Shown here in pieces: positions 27,824 through 37,503 of a stretch of DNA of 64,000 nucleotides. A program made the position numbers and the translations under genes. Numbering within the stretch: the first letter of the stretch is position 1; every line of letters starts with the position of its first letter. The DNA comes from Spirochaetota bacterium (GTDB lineage Bacteria; Spirochaetota; UBA12135; COTS27), in contig AP019861.1 of assembly GCA_013426755.1 (NCBI GenBank), positions 607,067 to 671,066 of the forward strand, in the 5' to 3' direction. The notes beneath the pieces are model-generated. The model saw only the letters and a program-made list of their open reading frames with translations, made no database searches and was not told the origin of the DNA.

Positions 27824-30800
27824 ATGAAAGCGACCTTAAAAACGCGGACTTCTAGGCAAGCAGGCACGAAATCAGCACGGCGTACGCGTGGTGATGAATG
27901 TAGTCCGTTAGATGTAAGAAATAGAACGGCGAGTGCTGGTATTGCGACTATTACTGCTGGGCTGGACGTTGGTTTAGCTGGCATTGATGAAGTCAGGTGT
28001 GATCTGGCTGCGACTGCGAATGGCGGCAAGAATGGGATCAATTTTGATTCGACGCCTGCTACCAGTAGGGACGAGTCCGACCCAATCGCTACAACCCCTA
28101 AAAACAAACCTGATCCAATCGCTACTACCCGTAGGAGCAAGCCTGATCCAATTACCATCACCCATAGAAGCAATTCTGATTCGATTGCTGCTATTCACCA
28201 GCAATCGCAACAGCAATCACAACATCAACAGCAATCGCAACATCAATATCAATTTCAACACAAACAGCAATCTCAACATAATCATCAATCGCAATATCAA
28301 AATCAATCTCAACATAATCATCAACCGCAATATCAAAATCAATCGCAACATAATCATCAATCGCAACACCAACAGCAATCGCAACATCAATGTAAAGATA
28401 AACAGCAATCTCAGTATCAATATGATAAGGCTTATGTTGAGAAGAATCTTATCGCCTATATAGGCAATAAAAGAAGATTGTTGCCGCTTATCGTGAAAGC
28501 ATTGGAGGAGGTGCGATGTATAGGAGAAAATGGGGGAGCAAAATTGGTGCGTAGTGGTGTATTTATTGATTATTTTAGTGGTACGGGAGTTGTGGCGCGG
28601 CTTGCTAAATCATTGGGATTTAGGGTGATTGCTAATGATTGGGAGCCGTATGCGCACGTACTTGCACGTGGGTTTTTGGAAACGTCATCTGAAACATTGG
28701 CGGCTTTTGCTACCGAAGGTGGTATTAAAAAAGTCTTAAATAAACTCAATAAGCTACGCCGTTACAATAAAAAACAAAGTTACATTGCAAAATACTATTG
28801 TCCGCGTAATACAAAGAAAGCAGACCCCCATTTGGAACGGCTATTTTATACCCGTGAAAATGGAATTCTCATCGATAATATTCGCTCCGCTATCGATGCC
28901 GCTTATCCAGAGACAGATCATAGCAGTCGCATGACACAACAAAAACGACAATTATTGCTCGCGTTACTACTAGTCCAAGCATCGAAACGATCGAATACGT
29001 CAGGAATTTTTAAAGCCTATCATCACGGGTTTGGTGGGCGCAATCAGGACGCCCTAAGTCGCATTTTGACAACAATTGCCCTAGAAGTTCCCGTGCTCAC
29101 AGAAAAAGCAACGCCCGTGCACGTCTTCAAAAGTAACGCCCTGCGGCTAGCACGTAAACTCAGTCGGACAAAACTTCAAGCAGAAGTCGTGTACTTAGAC
29201 CCGCCGTACAACCAACACCAATACGGGTCCAATTATCACCTGCTCAATACAATTGCCTTAGGCGACCAGCCTACCATAGACCCAAAATTCTGGCACAATG
29301 GTAAAAAAATCCGTAAAGCCGCTATTCGTGAAGATTGGACGCAGACACGCTCCTCATTTTGTTACCGTAAAAGTGCCCTGCAGGAATTCACAAACCTAAC
29401 CCAGCAAATCAAAGCTAAATACATCTTAGTCAGCTATTCTACAGAAGGTATTATTGATTTTAACGATATGCTCGAGGTGTTAGCTGCGAAGGGCAAGGTC
29501 TCGGTTGTCACGCAAAATTACGTCCGGTTTAGAGGCGGCAGACAAACCAATGTGACTAAAAAACTCAACGTGGAGTTTGTATTGATTGTGGAAACGGGAG
29601 CACAGACAACCCCAGCAGACATTGCGCACGTTAAAATGAAGGTAGGGCACGCTGATTTTATCAATTGTTTCAATGATTTCTTTCCCATTCACCAGCGCTC
29701 TGATCGCTATAAGGTGATCGCCCATAGGTTTGGCTACGAATTACTTTTTATTGAAGAACGCAAACGGCTATTTCTAGATAAAAAACTTAGGCTCTGTCGT
29801 GAGAAAGATTTTCCGCTTCCTACTCGTCGTGAGAAGGAATTTACCTCTTCACCCCAACGCCAGAAAAGATCTACTTCTCCTACTACTCAGCATCAAAAAG
29901 AATTTCCGCTTCCTACTCGTCGTGAGAAAGAATTTACTTCTTCACCCCATCACCAGAAAAGTTTCTCTGCTTCACCTCAGCATCAGAAAAGTTCTGCTCC
30001 TACTACTCAGCATCAAAAAGAATGGATTGCTATCCATTCTACGTGTTCTGCAGAAAATATTTCTCCCAGCAAAACAATGATGAGTGCCTCTCCTGATAAA
30101 ACAATTATTGATGAGCAGTCACTTAGAAATGGAGTTTTAGATCATAAAGACCTTCCCGCTTCTATTGTCAGTACGATCTTACAAGTGATGCCTAAGACAA
30201 ACGAAGAGCGCATTGCTGGTATTGCTTGTCTATTGGAGCAAAATTACGTGATCGATAAACCGTATTTTCTGGGCGAATTGCTCCGTCTATACAGGAAATT
30301 GCTAGGCGACACGAACCATCGAACAGCCCTTATTCGATCACGTCATCGAATCCAGAGAGCATTGCAGTCTATTCTAAAATCTGAAACTTCCGTCCTGCAA
30401 TCCAATCAACCCGTCTCGAAACCTGGACATTCCGTCCTAAAATCTAAGGAGTCTACTTTAAAATATAAGCAATCTATTCTAAAATCTGGACAGTCTATTT
30501 CAAAGTCTAAGAAAGCTATTCTAAAATCTAAGGAGTCTATTTCAAAATCTAAGGAAGCTATCCTAAAATCTTCTGGACAATCCGTCCTAAAATCTAAGCA
30601 GTCTGTCTCGAAGTCTGGACAGTCTATTTTAAAATTTAAGCAGCCCGTTCTAAAATCTTCTGGGCAATCCGTTCTAAAATCTAAGCAGTCTGTCTCGAAG
30701 TCTGGACAGTCTATTTCAAAATCTAAGGAAGCTATTCTAAAATATTCTAGACAGTCTATTTTGAAATCTGCAGAAAAAGAGATATTAACAATCAAAAATA

Positions 30801-30949
30801 GAGACGTCCTCGCTTCAATAGACCTGGCTCAAAAATACGCACAATCTATATCAGCCATTCAGCAATCAAGCCCCAATTCTATTTCTATGCACCAAAAGAC
30901 ACATGAAAAAATAAGTGAATTGTCGCTTATCCTAGCAAAGTCAGCTTAG
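27824..30949 (+). CDS. orphan adenine-specific DNA methyltransferase (D12/COG3392-like) with giant repeat tails
   Basis: Predicted N6-adenine methyltransferase acting on DNA. The catalytic core is at about 200-650: YIGNKRRLLPLI, SAM-binding FIDYFSGTGVV (about 247-257), ANDWEPY, and catalytic motif IV YLDPPYNQHQYGSNYHLL with Asp459. The core is flanked by repeats. A Gln/His/Ser-rich head (about 125-198) includes 36-bp units coding QSQHNHQSQYQN. A middle tract (about 660-745) repeats RREKEFTSSP and TTQHQKE. The tail (about 855-985) consists of heptads like SVLKSKQ (21-bp units). A predicted helical domain lies at about 780-850. No restriction endonuclease is adjacent, so it is an orphan enzyme, perhaps regulatory. 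At 1041 aa it is about three times family size. The true start could be downstream of the Gln tract. Confidence 0.8.
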   Translation: MKATLKTRTSRQAGTKSARRTRGDECSPLDVRNRTASAGIATITAGLDVGLAGIDEVRCDLAATANGGKNGINFDSTPATSRDESDPIATTPKNKPDPIATTRRSKPDPITITHRSNSDSIAAIHQQSQQQSQHQQQSQHQYQFQHKQQSQHNHQSQYQNQSQHNHQPQYQNQSQHNHQSQHQQQSQHQCKDKQQSQYQYDKAYVEKNLIAYIGNKRRLLPLIVKALEEVRCIGENGGAKLVRSGVFIDYFSGTGVVARLAKSLGFRVIANDWEPYAHVLARGFLETSSETLAAFATEGGIKKVLNKLNKLRRYNKKQSYIAKYYCPRNTKKADPHLERLFYTRENGILIDNIRSAIDAAYPETDHSSRMTQQKRQLLLALLLVQASKRSNTSGIFKAYHHGFGGRNQDALSRILTTIALEVPVLTEKATPVHVFKSNALRLARKLSRTKLQAEVVYLDPPYNQHQYGSNYHLLNTIALGDQPTIDPKFWHNGKKIRKAAIREDWTQTRSSFCYRKSALQEFTNLTQQIKAKYILVSYSTEGIIDFNDMLEVLAAKGKVSVVTQNYVRFRGGRQTNVTKKLNVEFVLIVETGAQTTPADIAHVKMKVGHADFINCFNDFFPIHQRSDRYKVIAHRFGYELLFIEERKRLFLDKKLRLCREKDFPLPTRREKEFTSSPQRQKRSTSPTTQHQKEFPLPTRREKEFTSSPHHQKSFSASPQHQKSSAPTTQHQKEWIAIHSTCSAENISPSKTMMSASPDKTIIDEQSLRNGVLDHKDLPASIVSTILQVMPKTNEERIAGIACLLEQNYVIDKPYFLGELLRLYRKLLGDTNHRTALIRSRHRIQRALQSILKSETSVLQSNQPVSKPGHSVLKSKESTLKYKQSILKSGQSISKSKKAILKSKESISKSKEAILKSSGQSVLKSKQSVSKSGQSILKFKQPVLKSSGQSVLKSKQSVSKSGQSISKSKEAILKYSRQSILKSAEKEILTIKNRDVLASIDLAQKYAQSISAIQQSSPNSISMHQKTHEKISELSLILAKSA

Positions 30950-30954
30950 AAATG

Positions 30955-31440
30955 ACATTCAGAAACTAGTTTTAGAAATTAGCCTCAGAAACCAGTCTCA
31001 GAAATTAGCTAGCCTTAGAAATTGGGCTCAGAAATGAGTTTTAGAAATTGGCATTAGAAATTAATTTTAGCAACTAGTTTTAGAAGCTAGCATTAGAAAT
31101 TAGTTTTAGCAACTAGTTTTAGAAGTTAGCCTTAGAAATTGGACTCAGCAACTAGTTTTAGAAATTGGCATTAGAAATTAGTTTTAGCAACTAGTTTTAG
31201 AAGCTAGTCTTAGAAATTAGACTTAGTAACTAGTTTTAGAACCTAGCCTTAGAAATTGGGATCAGAAATGAGTTTTAGAACCTAGCATTAGAAATTAATT
31301 TTAGTAACTAGTTTTAGAAGCTAGCCTTAGAAATTGGACTTAGCAACTAGTTTTAGAACCTAGCCTTAGAAATTGGACTTAGCAACTAGTTTTAGAAGCT
31401 AGCCTTAGAAATTGGGATCAGAAATGAGTTTTAGAAATTA
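30955..31440. repeat. 39-bp minisatellite after the methyltransferase gene
   Basis: Degenerate array of TTAGAAATTGG / AGTTTTAGAAGCTAGCC words, clearest period 39 bp (for example 31305-31425). It begins directly after the stop codon. No gene is seen in 30950-31751. The last part (31440-31545) is AT-rich with a TATAAT near 31507. Confidence 0.8.
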
Positions 31441-31619
31441 GATTTTTCCCCATTTCAAACTTTCTATGATTTCAAATTTTCTTATAAGATAATACATCTT
31501 TTTATAGTATAATTGGTAATAAAATACTGTACGATTAGATTATTATCACATGCAATTATTATCACATGCTTTTTGTCAATTAAACTCACCGATGCAAATT
31601 GCAGACATCATTGTAAAGA

Positions 31620-31710
31620 TCATCGCAAATATGACTGCAGATAGCACTGCAAGTATCATTGCAGGTATCACCGCAGATATTACTGCAAGTATCACTGCAG
31701 ATATAAGAGT
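31620..31710. repeat. short ATCACTGCAGATAT-type repeats upstream of pyrF
   Basis: Units like GGTATCACCGCAGATATTAC and AGTATCACTGCAGATAT repeat about five times with 15-24 bp spacing. They are open in one frame for 61 codons, but this looks like a by-product of the repeat. Confidence 0.6.
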
Positions 31711-31751
31711 CAGAGATAGGAATCCAATACAGTAATCATAGGTTGTGCTAG

Positions 31752-33254
31752 GTGGAAACGGTCTCAGCGAATATGTTCATTAGACGCCTTATAGATAGCG
31801 TCAATGCTAAAAAAACACCACTCGTTGTAGGATTAGACCCCAATCTTCACTATATCCCCGATTTTTTACTCAGAGAATTTGACCTGCTAAAAAATAGTAG
31901 CTTAAAAATCAATCATTCAAAAAGCTTTTGCTCCCCTAGTTCAAATAATAATATTTCAAAAAACAATATTTCAGGCGGTATTTTTAAAAGCAATCATTCT
32001 ATTATTGATAGGAATGTTCGTGAATTGATAGCAGGGTGCTTAGAAAAGTACGTCAAGGCTGTTATTGATATTGTTAAGGAAGCTGTGGCGGTTGTCAAAT
32101 TTCAGACGGCTTGTTACGAACAATTCGGCGGACTTGGAATGGTTGCCCTTGAAAATCTTATCCATTACGCTAGAAAGCAAGGTCTCATTGTCATTGTAGA
32201 TGGGAAACGGGCGGACGTGCCGCATACGGCAGCAATCTATGGCGCCGCTTACTTGAAAAAATACGCTCCCTTTGAAAGCGACGCACTAACAGTACAACCC
32301 TATATGGGAATGGACTGTCTGCAAGAATTTTTTAACCTAGCCGCTCTGCATGACAAAGGAATCTTCGTTTGTATCAAAACTTCAAACCATGGTGCCAAAG
32401 ACTTTCAAGATTTAGTGACCGGGCATTCTCAAGACTCAGTAATAGGGCATTCTCAAGACTCAGTAATAGGGCATTCTCAAGATTCAGTGATGGGACATTC
32501 TCAAGATTCAGTGATGGGACATTCCCAAGACTCAGTAATAGGGCATTCTCAAGACTCAGTGACGGGATATTCTCAAAACTCAATGACGGAACATTCCAAT
32601 CGTCAACTTCGCCTTTATGAACACATCGCTAAAACGCTAAACAATGAAGTCAGTACAGCTAACCCATCCACCACTTACAAAGGCTATCAAGCCGTAGGAA
32701 TAGTTGCTGGGGCTACCCATCCTAAGGAGGCTAGCGCATTGCGAAATCATTTCAAATCGGCATGTTTCCTCGTCCCCGGTCTCGGCGCTCAGGGAGGTGA
32801 CATCAATACCTTGCAATCATTCTTAGGACATTCCGTAGGCGATTATTTCAGTGGGGCATTATTTAATGTTTCACGAGGTATCCTGATGCCAACTCTGGCT
32901 AGCATTGAGGCTAATACTAAGGCTAGTATTGAGGCTAATACTAAGGCTAGCATTGAGGCTAGTACTGAGGCTAATACGGAGGCTAGCATTGAGGCTAGTA
33001 CTGAGGCTAATACGGAGGCTAGGATTGGGGCTAATACGGAGGCTAGTACTACGCAGCTAGGAGTTTCTATGCAATCTACCAAAAACCCTGTTCCCGTCCT
33101 AGCAATGGTGAATAAAAACAATCCTACTTCTAGCGAAGCTTGGGCTGAGATGATCGGAAGTCAAACACAGCATTATAAGAAAATATTGACTCACCACATA
33201 CATTGCCCGAAACACACTGCGCCCCAAAATATCACAGCCACAGCGACTGTTTAA
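31752..33254 (+). CDS. pyrF: orotidine 5'-phosphate decarboxylase (PyrF, type 2) with two repeat insertions
   Basis: Last step of UMP synthesis. The core is intact: PLVVGLDPNL near 25, VVKFQTACYEQFGGLG, catalytic VDGKRADVPHTAA with Asp150/Lys152/Asp155, LTVQPYMGMD, FVCIKTSNHGAKDF, GIVAGATHPKEA and VPGLGAQGGD. Type-2 PyrF is normally about 270-300 aa; this is 500. The excess comes from a spacer after residue 45, a 21-bp repeat coding GHSQDSV eight times (about 222-278), and a 12-bp-based Ala/Ser/Glu/Thr repeat (about 381-433). Both sit in loops between conserved blocks. The GTG at 31752 has ATAGG 10 bases upstream; the ATG at 31773 fits the family N-terminus better but has no ribosome binding site close by. 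Confidence 0.9.
   Translation: METVSANMFIRRLIDSVNAKKTPLVVGLDPNLHYIPDFLLREFDLLKNSSLKINHSKSFCSPSSNNNISKNNISGGIFKSNHSIIDRNVRELIAGCLEKYVKAVIDIVKEAVAVVKFQTACYEQFGGLGMVALENLIHYARKQGLIVIVDGKRADVPHTAAIYGAAYLKKYAPFESDALTVQPYMGMDCLQEFFNLAALHDKGIFVCIKTSNHGAKDFQDLVTGHSQDSVIGHSQDSVIGHSQDSVMGHSQDSVMGHSQDSVIGHSQDSVTGYSQNSMTEHSNRQLRLYEHIAKTLNNEVSTANPSTTYKGYQAVGIVAGATHPKEASALRNHFKSACFLVPGLGAQGGDINTLQSFLGHSVGDYFSGALFNVSRGILMPTLASIEANTKASIEANTKASIEASTEANTEASIEASTEANTEARIGANTEASTTQLGVSMQSTKNPVPVLAMVNKNNPTSSEAWAEMIGSQTQHYKKILTHHIHCPKHTAPQNITATATV
32412..32588. repeat. 21-bp coding minisatellite in pyrF
   Basis: Eight units of GGGCATTCTCAAGACTCAGTA type, in frame, coding GHSQDSV. Synonymous and conservative differences separate the units. 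Confidence 0.93.
32893..33052. repeat. 12-bp-based coding minisatellite in pyrF
   Basis: Alternating GCTAGTATTGAG and GCTAATACTAAG/GAG units in higher-order groups of 24 and 36 bp, all in frame. Confidence 0.92.
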
Positions 33255-33378
33255 GTATTGGACTCTTAAATCGTACCCTGTTATTACAATGATATTCTAC
33301 ACTCAAAAATATCACAGCCACAGCGACTGTTTAAGCTAAACACAGGCTAAATACAAGCTAAATACAAGTGATAGTGGG

Positions 33379-33639
33379 TTAGGTGGGTTCTAAGAACAGA
33401 ATCTTTAAAATACTAACAAAAAAGAAGATAACAAATGCTCCGAGAATACAAATAGCCGCATATCTTTTACGAGGGTTCTGTTCTTCCATCTTTTTTAAGA
33501 CATAGTAAATCATATAAAATGGAATAAAAATATTGGCAAGTAGCCGAAGCCACGTCTTAGCGCGAATATTGTCGTAGAGCACAATGCCAATGCCTATCAG
33601 CATGATATAAAAAGTAAGATTATAAAGAAGATTGATCAA
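33379..33639 (-). CDS. small membrane protein of unknown function
   Basis: 86 aa with three hydrophobic segments (about 5-22, 31-46, 62-82) and a basic cytoplasmic loop (KKMEEQNPRKR). The only minus-strand gene in the right half. The start is TTG, preceded by AGGAG 11 bases upstream. Family not recognised. It is kept because of the ribosome binding site and the regular membrane topology, but it could be a chance frame. Confidence 0.5.
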   Translation of the reverse strand: MINLLYNLTFYIMLIGIGIVLYDNIRAKTWLRLLANIFIPFYMIYYVLKKMEEQNPRKRYAAICILGAFVIFFFVSILKILFLEPT

Positions 33640-34384
33640 TTTACGATTGACTCCTGGGTTATAAAAACATTGATTTTTTTAAGATAAATTTTTTTAAGAT
33701 AAGTACGAATACGCAGTATAGAGACATGTTTGGGCTAATACGGATAAAATGAATTGTAAAAGTCAATTATACAATAATTTATCGTTATTTATCAAGGATA
33801 TTATATAATCGAATGCATAGGTTGTCATTGTTGGTAAAATTGTCATTGTTGGTGAAGTTTGTACTGCAGTTTAAATGCGGACTTTGGTTAGAGACAATTT
33901 TTAGAGACAATTTTTAGAGGCAATAGTTAGCAGCCGATTAAAATATAATGGATAGGATAGCAGCCAATTAAGGTGTGATTTCAATTAAGGTGTGATTTCA
34001 ATTAAGGTGTGATTTTAGAGATAATTGTTAGCAGACGGTTAAAGTGCAATTGATAGGGTAATAGCCAATTAAAGTGCATATGTCTATGTATTATTACATA
34101 TAACGAATACACATAACGAATGCGGATAATCAATAGAAATATTAGCTAGAAAATAGCAAATCATTATATCAATCCATCCATTAGAAAACGGTAAATAAAT
34201 CATTATATCAATCAATTTATCAATCAATCCATCCATCTATCTATTAGAAAATAGCAGATCACTTTGTCAATTAATTAATCCATCCATCCATTAGAAAACA
34301 GTAAAGCAACTCGTAAAACAATTAGAAAATGGTTCATTAAATAGTCTATTAAAGGGTCTATCCATAAAGAAATAAATAACAGCA
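33640..34384. repeat. repeat-filled gap upstream of ispG
   Basis: Contains TTTTTAAGATAA duplicates (33675-33705), TAGAGACAATTTT duplicates (33890-33918), a GGTGTGATTTCAATTAA repeat of 17 bp three times (33970-34018), GTTAGCAG-type words, and ATCAATCCATCCATTAGAAAA-type units four times (34150-34300). TATAAT occurs at 33805. No gene seen. Confidence 0.7.
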
Positions 34385-37294
34385 ATGACCGCCCCATCAA
34401 ATAATACCCCGCCCCAGCAATCGCTCACGCAAGCTAAAAAGACGCATCGTCATAAGCGCACCGACAATGATAACCCGCAAGACACAAGTCCACCGCTAAA
34501 TTCAGCTGCTACCGATCAAACCTTTACCGAGCAAATGCAAGCTCTTCCTAAGGACTGGATAGGTGATTTAACAGCTTATCAGCGAATAAAGACAATCCCC
34601 GTACCAGTGGGGAATATTGTTATCGGGGGCGGACATCCATTACGCATTCAATCTATGACGACTGCGCAGCCAGACGATATTGATGGATTGGTTGCTGAGA
34701 TAGAAGGCCTTTGTGAAGCCGGCGCCGAATTGGTACGACTTACAGTCCCTTCTATCAATGCTGTGCACAGCTTAGAAAAGGTTAAAACTCGATTGGAACG
34801 GTTAAAATTGACAGTGCCGCTCGTTGCCGATGTGCACTTCACACCCAATGCCGCACTAGCTGCTGCAGAAATTGTCGAAAAAGTTCGTATCAACCCCGGT
34901 AATTACGTCGATAAAAAACGTTTCGCTACAACAGTGCTCAGCGAGACAGCGTACCGCGATGAACTCAATCGGTTAGCAGAAAAATTCATTCCACTTCTAG
35001 AAGTTTGTAAAAAACACCATACTGCATTGAGAATCGGTGTCAACCACGGCTCACTTTCTGATCGCATTGTCAATAAATACGGCGATAGCCCCTACGGAAT
35101 GGTGCAGTCGGCTCTCGAATTTTTAACCCTAGCCGAAGCACACGGCTTTTCTGCACTGGTGCTATCTATGAAATCATCTAATCCTGTTGTTATGGTGCAT
35201 GCGTATCGGTTATTGGTCTATGAAATGAAGCGGCGCGGCGCCGTCTATCCACTTCACTTAGGTGTGACCGAAGCAGGAGACGGACAATTAGGACGTGTCA
35301 AATCAGCAACCGGGATGGCAACATTACTGTGCGATGGTATCGGAGATACGATTCGTGTCTCGTTAACCGAAGACGCTATTTATGAAATTTCCGTCTGTCA
35401 TAAAATTCGTGCCCTAACACACCTCCTGCAGTCTCATCCTACGGAATCTGCTCATAATACTCATAATATTCATAAGGTAGGTTCATTTCATTATTATGAC
35501 TTTTCCCGCAGAAAAAGTCTATCCATAGACCAAGTAGGCAACGCAACAATTCCCAAAGTCTTCGCAGCACTGCCCACCCAATTACAGCAGCCGCTTACTG
35601 AAAACAATCGTGAGGCATTGTACCAATTAGGATTGCTCCAACAACAAAAACGCAGTGAATGGCACTACAGCGATCACGCCCCAGATGGCTTATTCATTAA
35701 AAATTTGCCTGAAACACAAGTCCTCCCCCCAGCTTTCCATAAAATCATTCCTTATAAAGAGACCACTTCACTGGCAGCAGTAACACAACAAGTAACCGCA
35801 CCTCCATTATCCGCACCTCCATTATCCCCACTTTCACTGAATAAAACATTGAAGTCTACATTGAAATCTACGTCTACATTGAAGGCTACGTCTACATTGA
35901 AGGCTAGTTCTACATTGAATTCTACGCTGGCATCGAACTCTACCTTAGAGAAAGCTACGCTGGAATCAATTCCCGAATCTACATTGAACCCCATGTCGAA
36001 TTCCACAGTAAAATCATCGCCAAAACCCGCTACAATACCCGTTACAATAATAGCCCGCACTCCCAATCAAACGCAATATGCATACACCAACCCCTATCCA
36101 TCGGTGGTTCACGACACTTTCCAAGCCTACTTGAAACAGCAGCAGCAAGCAGCAAGCCCATCATCTCCCCCCCAAGCATTTAAGCAAACATCTAATCAAA
36201 CATCTAAGCAAACATCTAATCAAGCAGCAAGCCTATCATCTCTCTCCGAAGCATCTAACCCAAAAACCCAAGAAAAACAAGTACAATCTCCTCTATCTCA
36301 CTATATACGTATAGGATTGAAAGATATTGAGGATTTGAGAGCAGCATTTAAGGTGCATGCAGATTATTTTCACAATATTGTCTGGATTGTGACTGCAGAA
36401 ACGAGCCATTTTGCCTTAGAGTGCCGAACTATTATTCTAGCATTGCAGCAAATAACACGAGATAATCCTTCCCCCTCTAAATCTCAATTCACAGCAACCA
36501 GACAAGACAGCAATACGGGACAAGACAGTAATACTGGACAAGACAGTAATACGGGACAAGACAGTAATACGGGACAAAATGATAATATTCGTTTTGAAAA
36601 TTCACAAAAAGCCGATAAACAACTAAGAACGTACGCAGGAGAAAACACAGATCCACGCCGCCTAGGAGAACATGCTGCTAACCATATTGTCTCATTGGGA
36701 GATTTTCCTGTTATAGTTCATTGGGATAGGAAATTGTATTTGGAGAGGTATTTATCTGAAAATAAAGAGGTTTTTGTAAATTCTACTTTGCAGTCGCCGT
36801 TAATCACCGCTTGTGAAGAATTGAATGTCGTCGTCACTTCCTTTGCCCTGGGACCTTTACTGATAGATGGACTTATTGATGGTGTCGATATAGGAGTATG
36901 TGAATTAGCGGATTTGGAACGTATTTATGCCATTCTTCAGGCAACACGGCGCCGTATTTCGCGCGTGGACTATATTTCCTGTCCGTCATGCGGCCGCACG
37001 CTATTTGATTTACAGGAAGTGACCGCTAAAATTAAACAACGCACCGCACATTTAAAGCATATTAAAATCGGTATTATGGGATGTATTGTCAATGGACCAG
37101 GTGAAATGGCAGATGCCGATTACGGTTATGTCGGCTCTGGTATCGGTAAAATTTCTCTTTATAAGGGTAAAAAGATTGTCAAACGCTCTGTTCCTGAAGA
37201 AAAAGCCGTTGCTGCGCTTATTGACCTCATTCGTGACCACGGCCAATGGATCGATCCGCCGCCTCTTACTCCTACTTCTTCTACTTCATCATAA
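34385..37294 (+). CDS. ispG: 4-hydroxy-3-methylbut-2-enyl diphosphate synthase IspG (GcpE), large form with repeat-rich insertion
   Basis: Iron-sulfur enzyme of the MEP isoprenoid pathway. N-terminal TIM barrel (about 60-350): GGGHPLRIQSMTT, VRLTVPS, LVADVHFTPNAAL, KVRINPGNYVD, RIGVNHGSLSDR, HLGVTEAG, GIGDTIRVSLT. The C-terminal cluster domain has CPSCGR (Cys866, Cys869) and GCIVNGPGE (Cys900), the three expected 4Fe-4S ligands. The extra middle domain is that of the large form (as in Leptospira, chlamydiae and plants, usually 600-740 aa). This protein is 969 aa. About 50 hydrophilic residues are added at the N-terminus. The middle domain carries repeats: STLKAT-type (about 490-545), TSNQTSKQ (about 600-612) and four GQDSNT units of 18 bp (about 705-728). 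Confidence 0.93.
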   Translation: MTAPSNNTPPQQSLTQAKKTHRHKRTDNDNPQDTSPPLNSAATDQTFTEQMQALPKDWIGDLTAYQRIKTIPVPVGNIVIGGGHPLRIQSMTTAQPDDIDGLVAEIEGLCEAGAELVRLTVPSINAVHSLEKVKTRLERLKLTVPLVADVHFTPNAALAAAEIVEKVRINPGNYVDKKRFATTVLSETAYRDELNRLAEKFIPLLEVCKKHHTALRIGVNHGSLSDRIVNKYGDSPYGMVQSALEFLTLAEAHGFSALVLSMKSSNPVVMVHAYRLLVYEMKRRGAVYPLHLGVTEAGDGQLGRVKSATGMATLLCDGIGDTIRVSLTEDAIYEISVCHKIRALTHLLQSHPTESAHNTHNIHKVGSFHYYDFSRRKSLSIDQVGNATIPKVFAALPTQLQQPLTENNREALYQLGLLQQQKRSEWHYSDHAPDGLFIKNLPETQVLPPAFHKIIPYKETTSLAAVTQQVTAPPLSAPPLSPLSLNKTLKSTLKSTSTLKATSTLKASSTLNSTLASNSTLEKATLESIPESTLNPMSNSTVKSSPKPATIPVTIIARTPNQTQYAYTNPYPSVVHDTFQAYLKQQQQAASPSSPPQAFKQTSNQTSKQTSNQAASLSSLSEASNPKTQEKQVQSPLSHYIRIGLKDIEDLRAAFKVHADYFHNIVWIVTAETSHFALECRTIILALQQITRDNPSPSKSQFTATRQDSNTGQDSNTGQDSNTGQDSNTGQNDNIRFENSQKADKQLRTYAGENTDPRRLGEHAANHIVSLGDFPVIVHWDRKLYLERYLSENKEVFVNSTLQSPLITACEELNVVVTSFALGPLLIDGLIDGVDIGVCELADLERIYAILQATRRRISRVDYISCPSCGRTLFDLQEVTAKIKQRTAHLKHIKIGIMGCIVNGPGEMADADYGYVGSGIGKISLYKGKKIVKRSVPEEKAVAALIDLIRDHGQWIDPPPLTPTSSTSS
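36504..36580. repeat. 18-bp coding minisatellite in ispG
   Basis: GGACAAGACAGTAATACG repeated four times in frame, coding GQDSNT. The copies are nearly identical, suggesting a recent expansion. Confidence 0.92.
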
Positions 37295-37329
37295 AATACG
37301 CCTTTTTATGCCCAAGCAAACTAGCAATT

Positions 37330-37482
37330 AATCATTAGCAGTTAATCATTAATAGCCATTGACGAATTTTAACAGAATTGAAAGAATTCTAACAGAATTG
37401 AAACTTAACGGAATTGAAAGGATTTTAACAGAATTGAAACTTAACAGAATTGAAAGGATTGTAACAGAATTGAAGCAATTTG
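37330..37482. repeat. AACAGAATTGAAA repeats upstream of the TPR gene
   Basis: GGATTTTAACAGAATTGAAACTTAACAGAATTGAAA-type units of 13-31 bp repeat about six times between ispG and the next gene. Confidence 0.75.
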
Positions 37483-37503
37483 ATAAGATAAGGAAGAGGC
37501 CGC

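Noticed and set aside
28217-28420. Minus-strand Leu/Arg-rich frame opposite the Gln/His repeat of the methyltransferase
   Set aside because: A repetitive tract is open in several frames; the methyltransferase core fixes the real frame.
27824-30949. Restriction-modification system
   Set aside because: Neither neighbour is a nuclease or specificity subunit; flanks are repeat arrays and pyrF, so only an orphan methyltransferase is supported.
31550-31735. 61-codon frame upstream of pyrF with TAD/SIT repeats
   Set aside because: Composed of the short repeat at 31620-31710; no domain or start signal.
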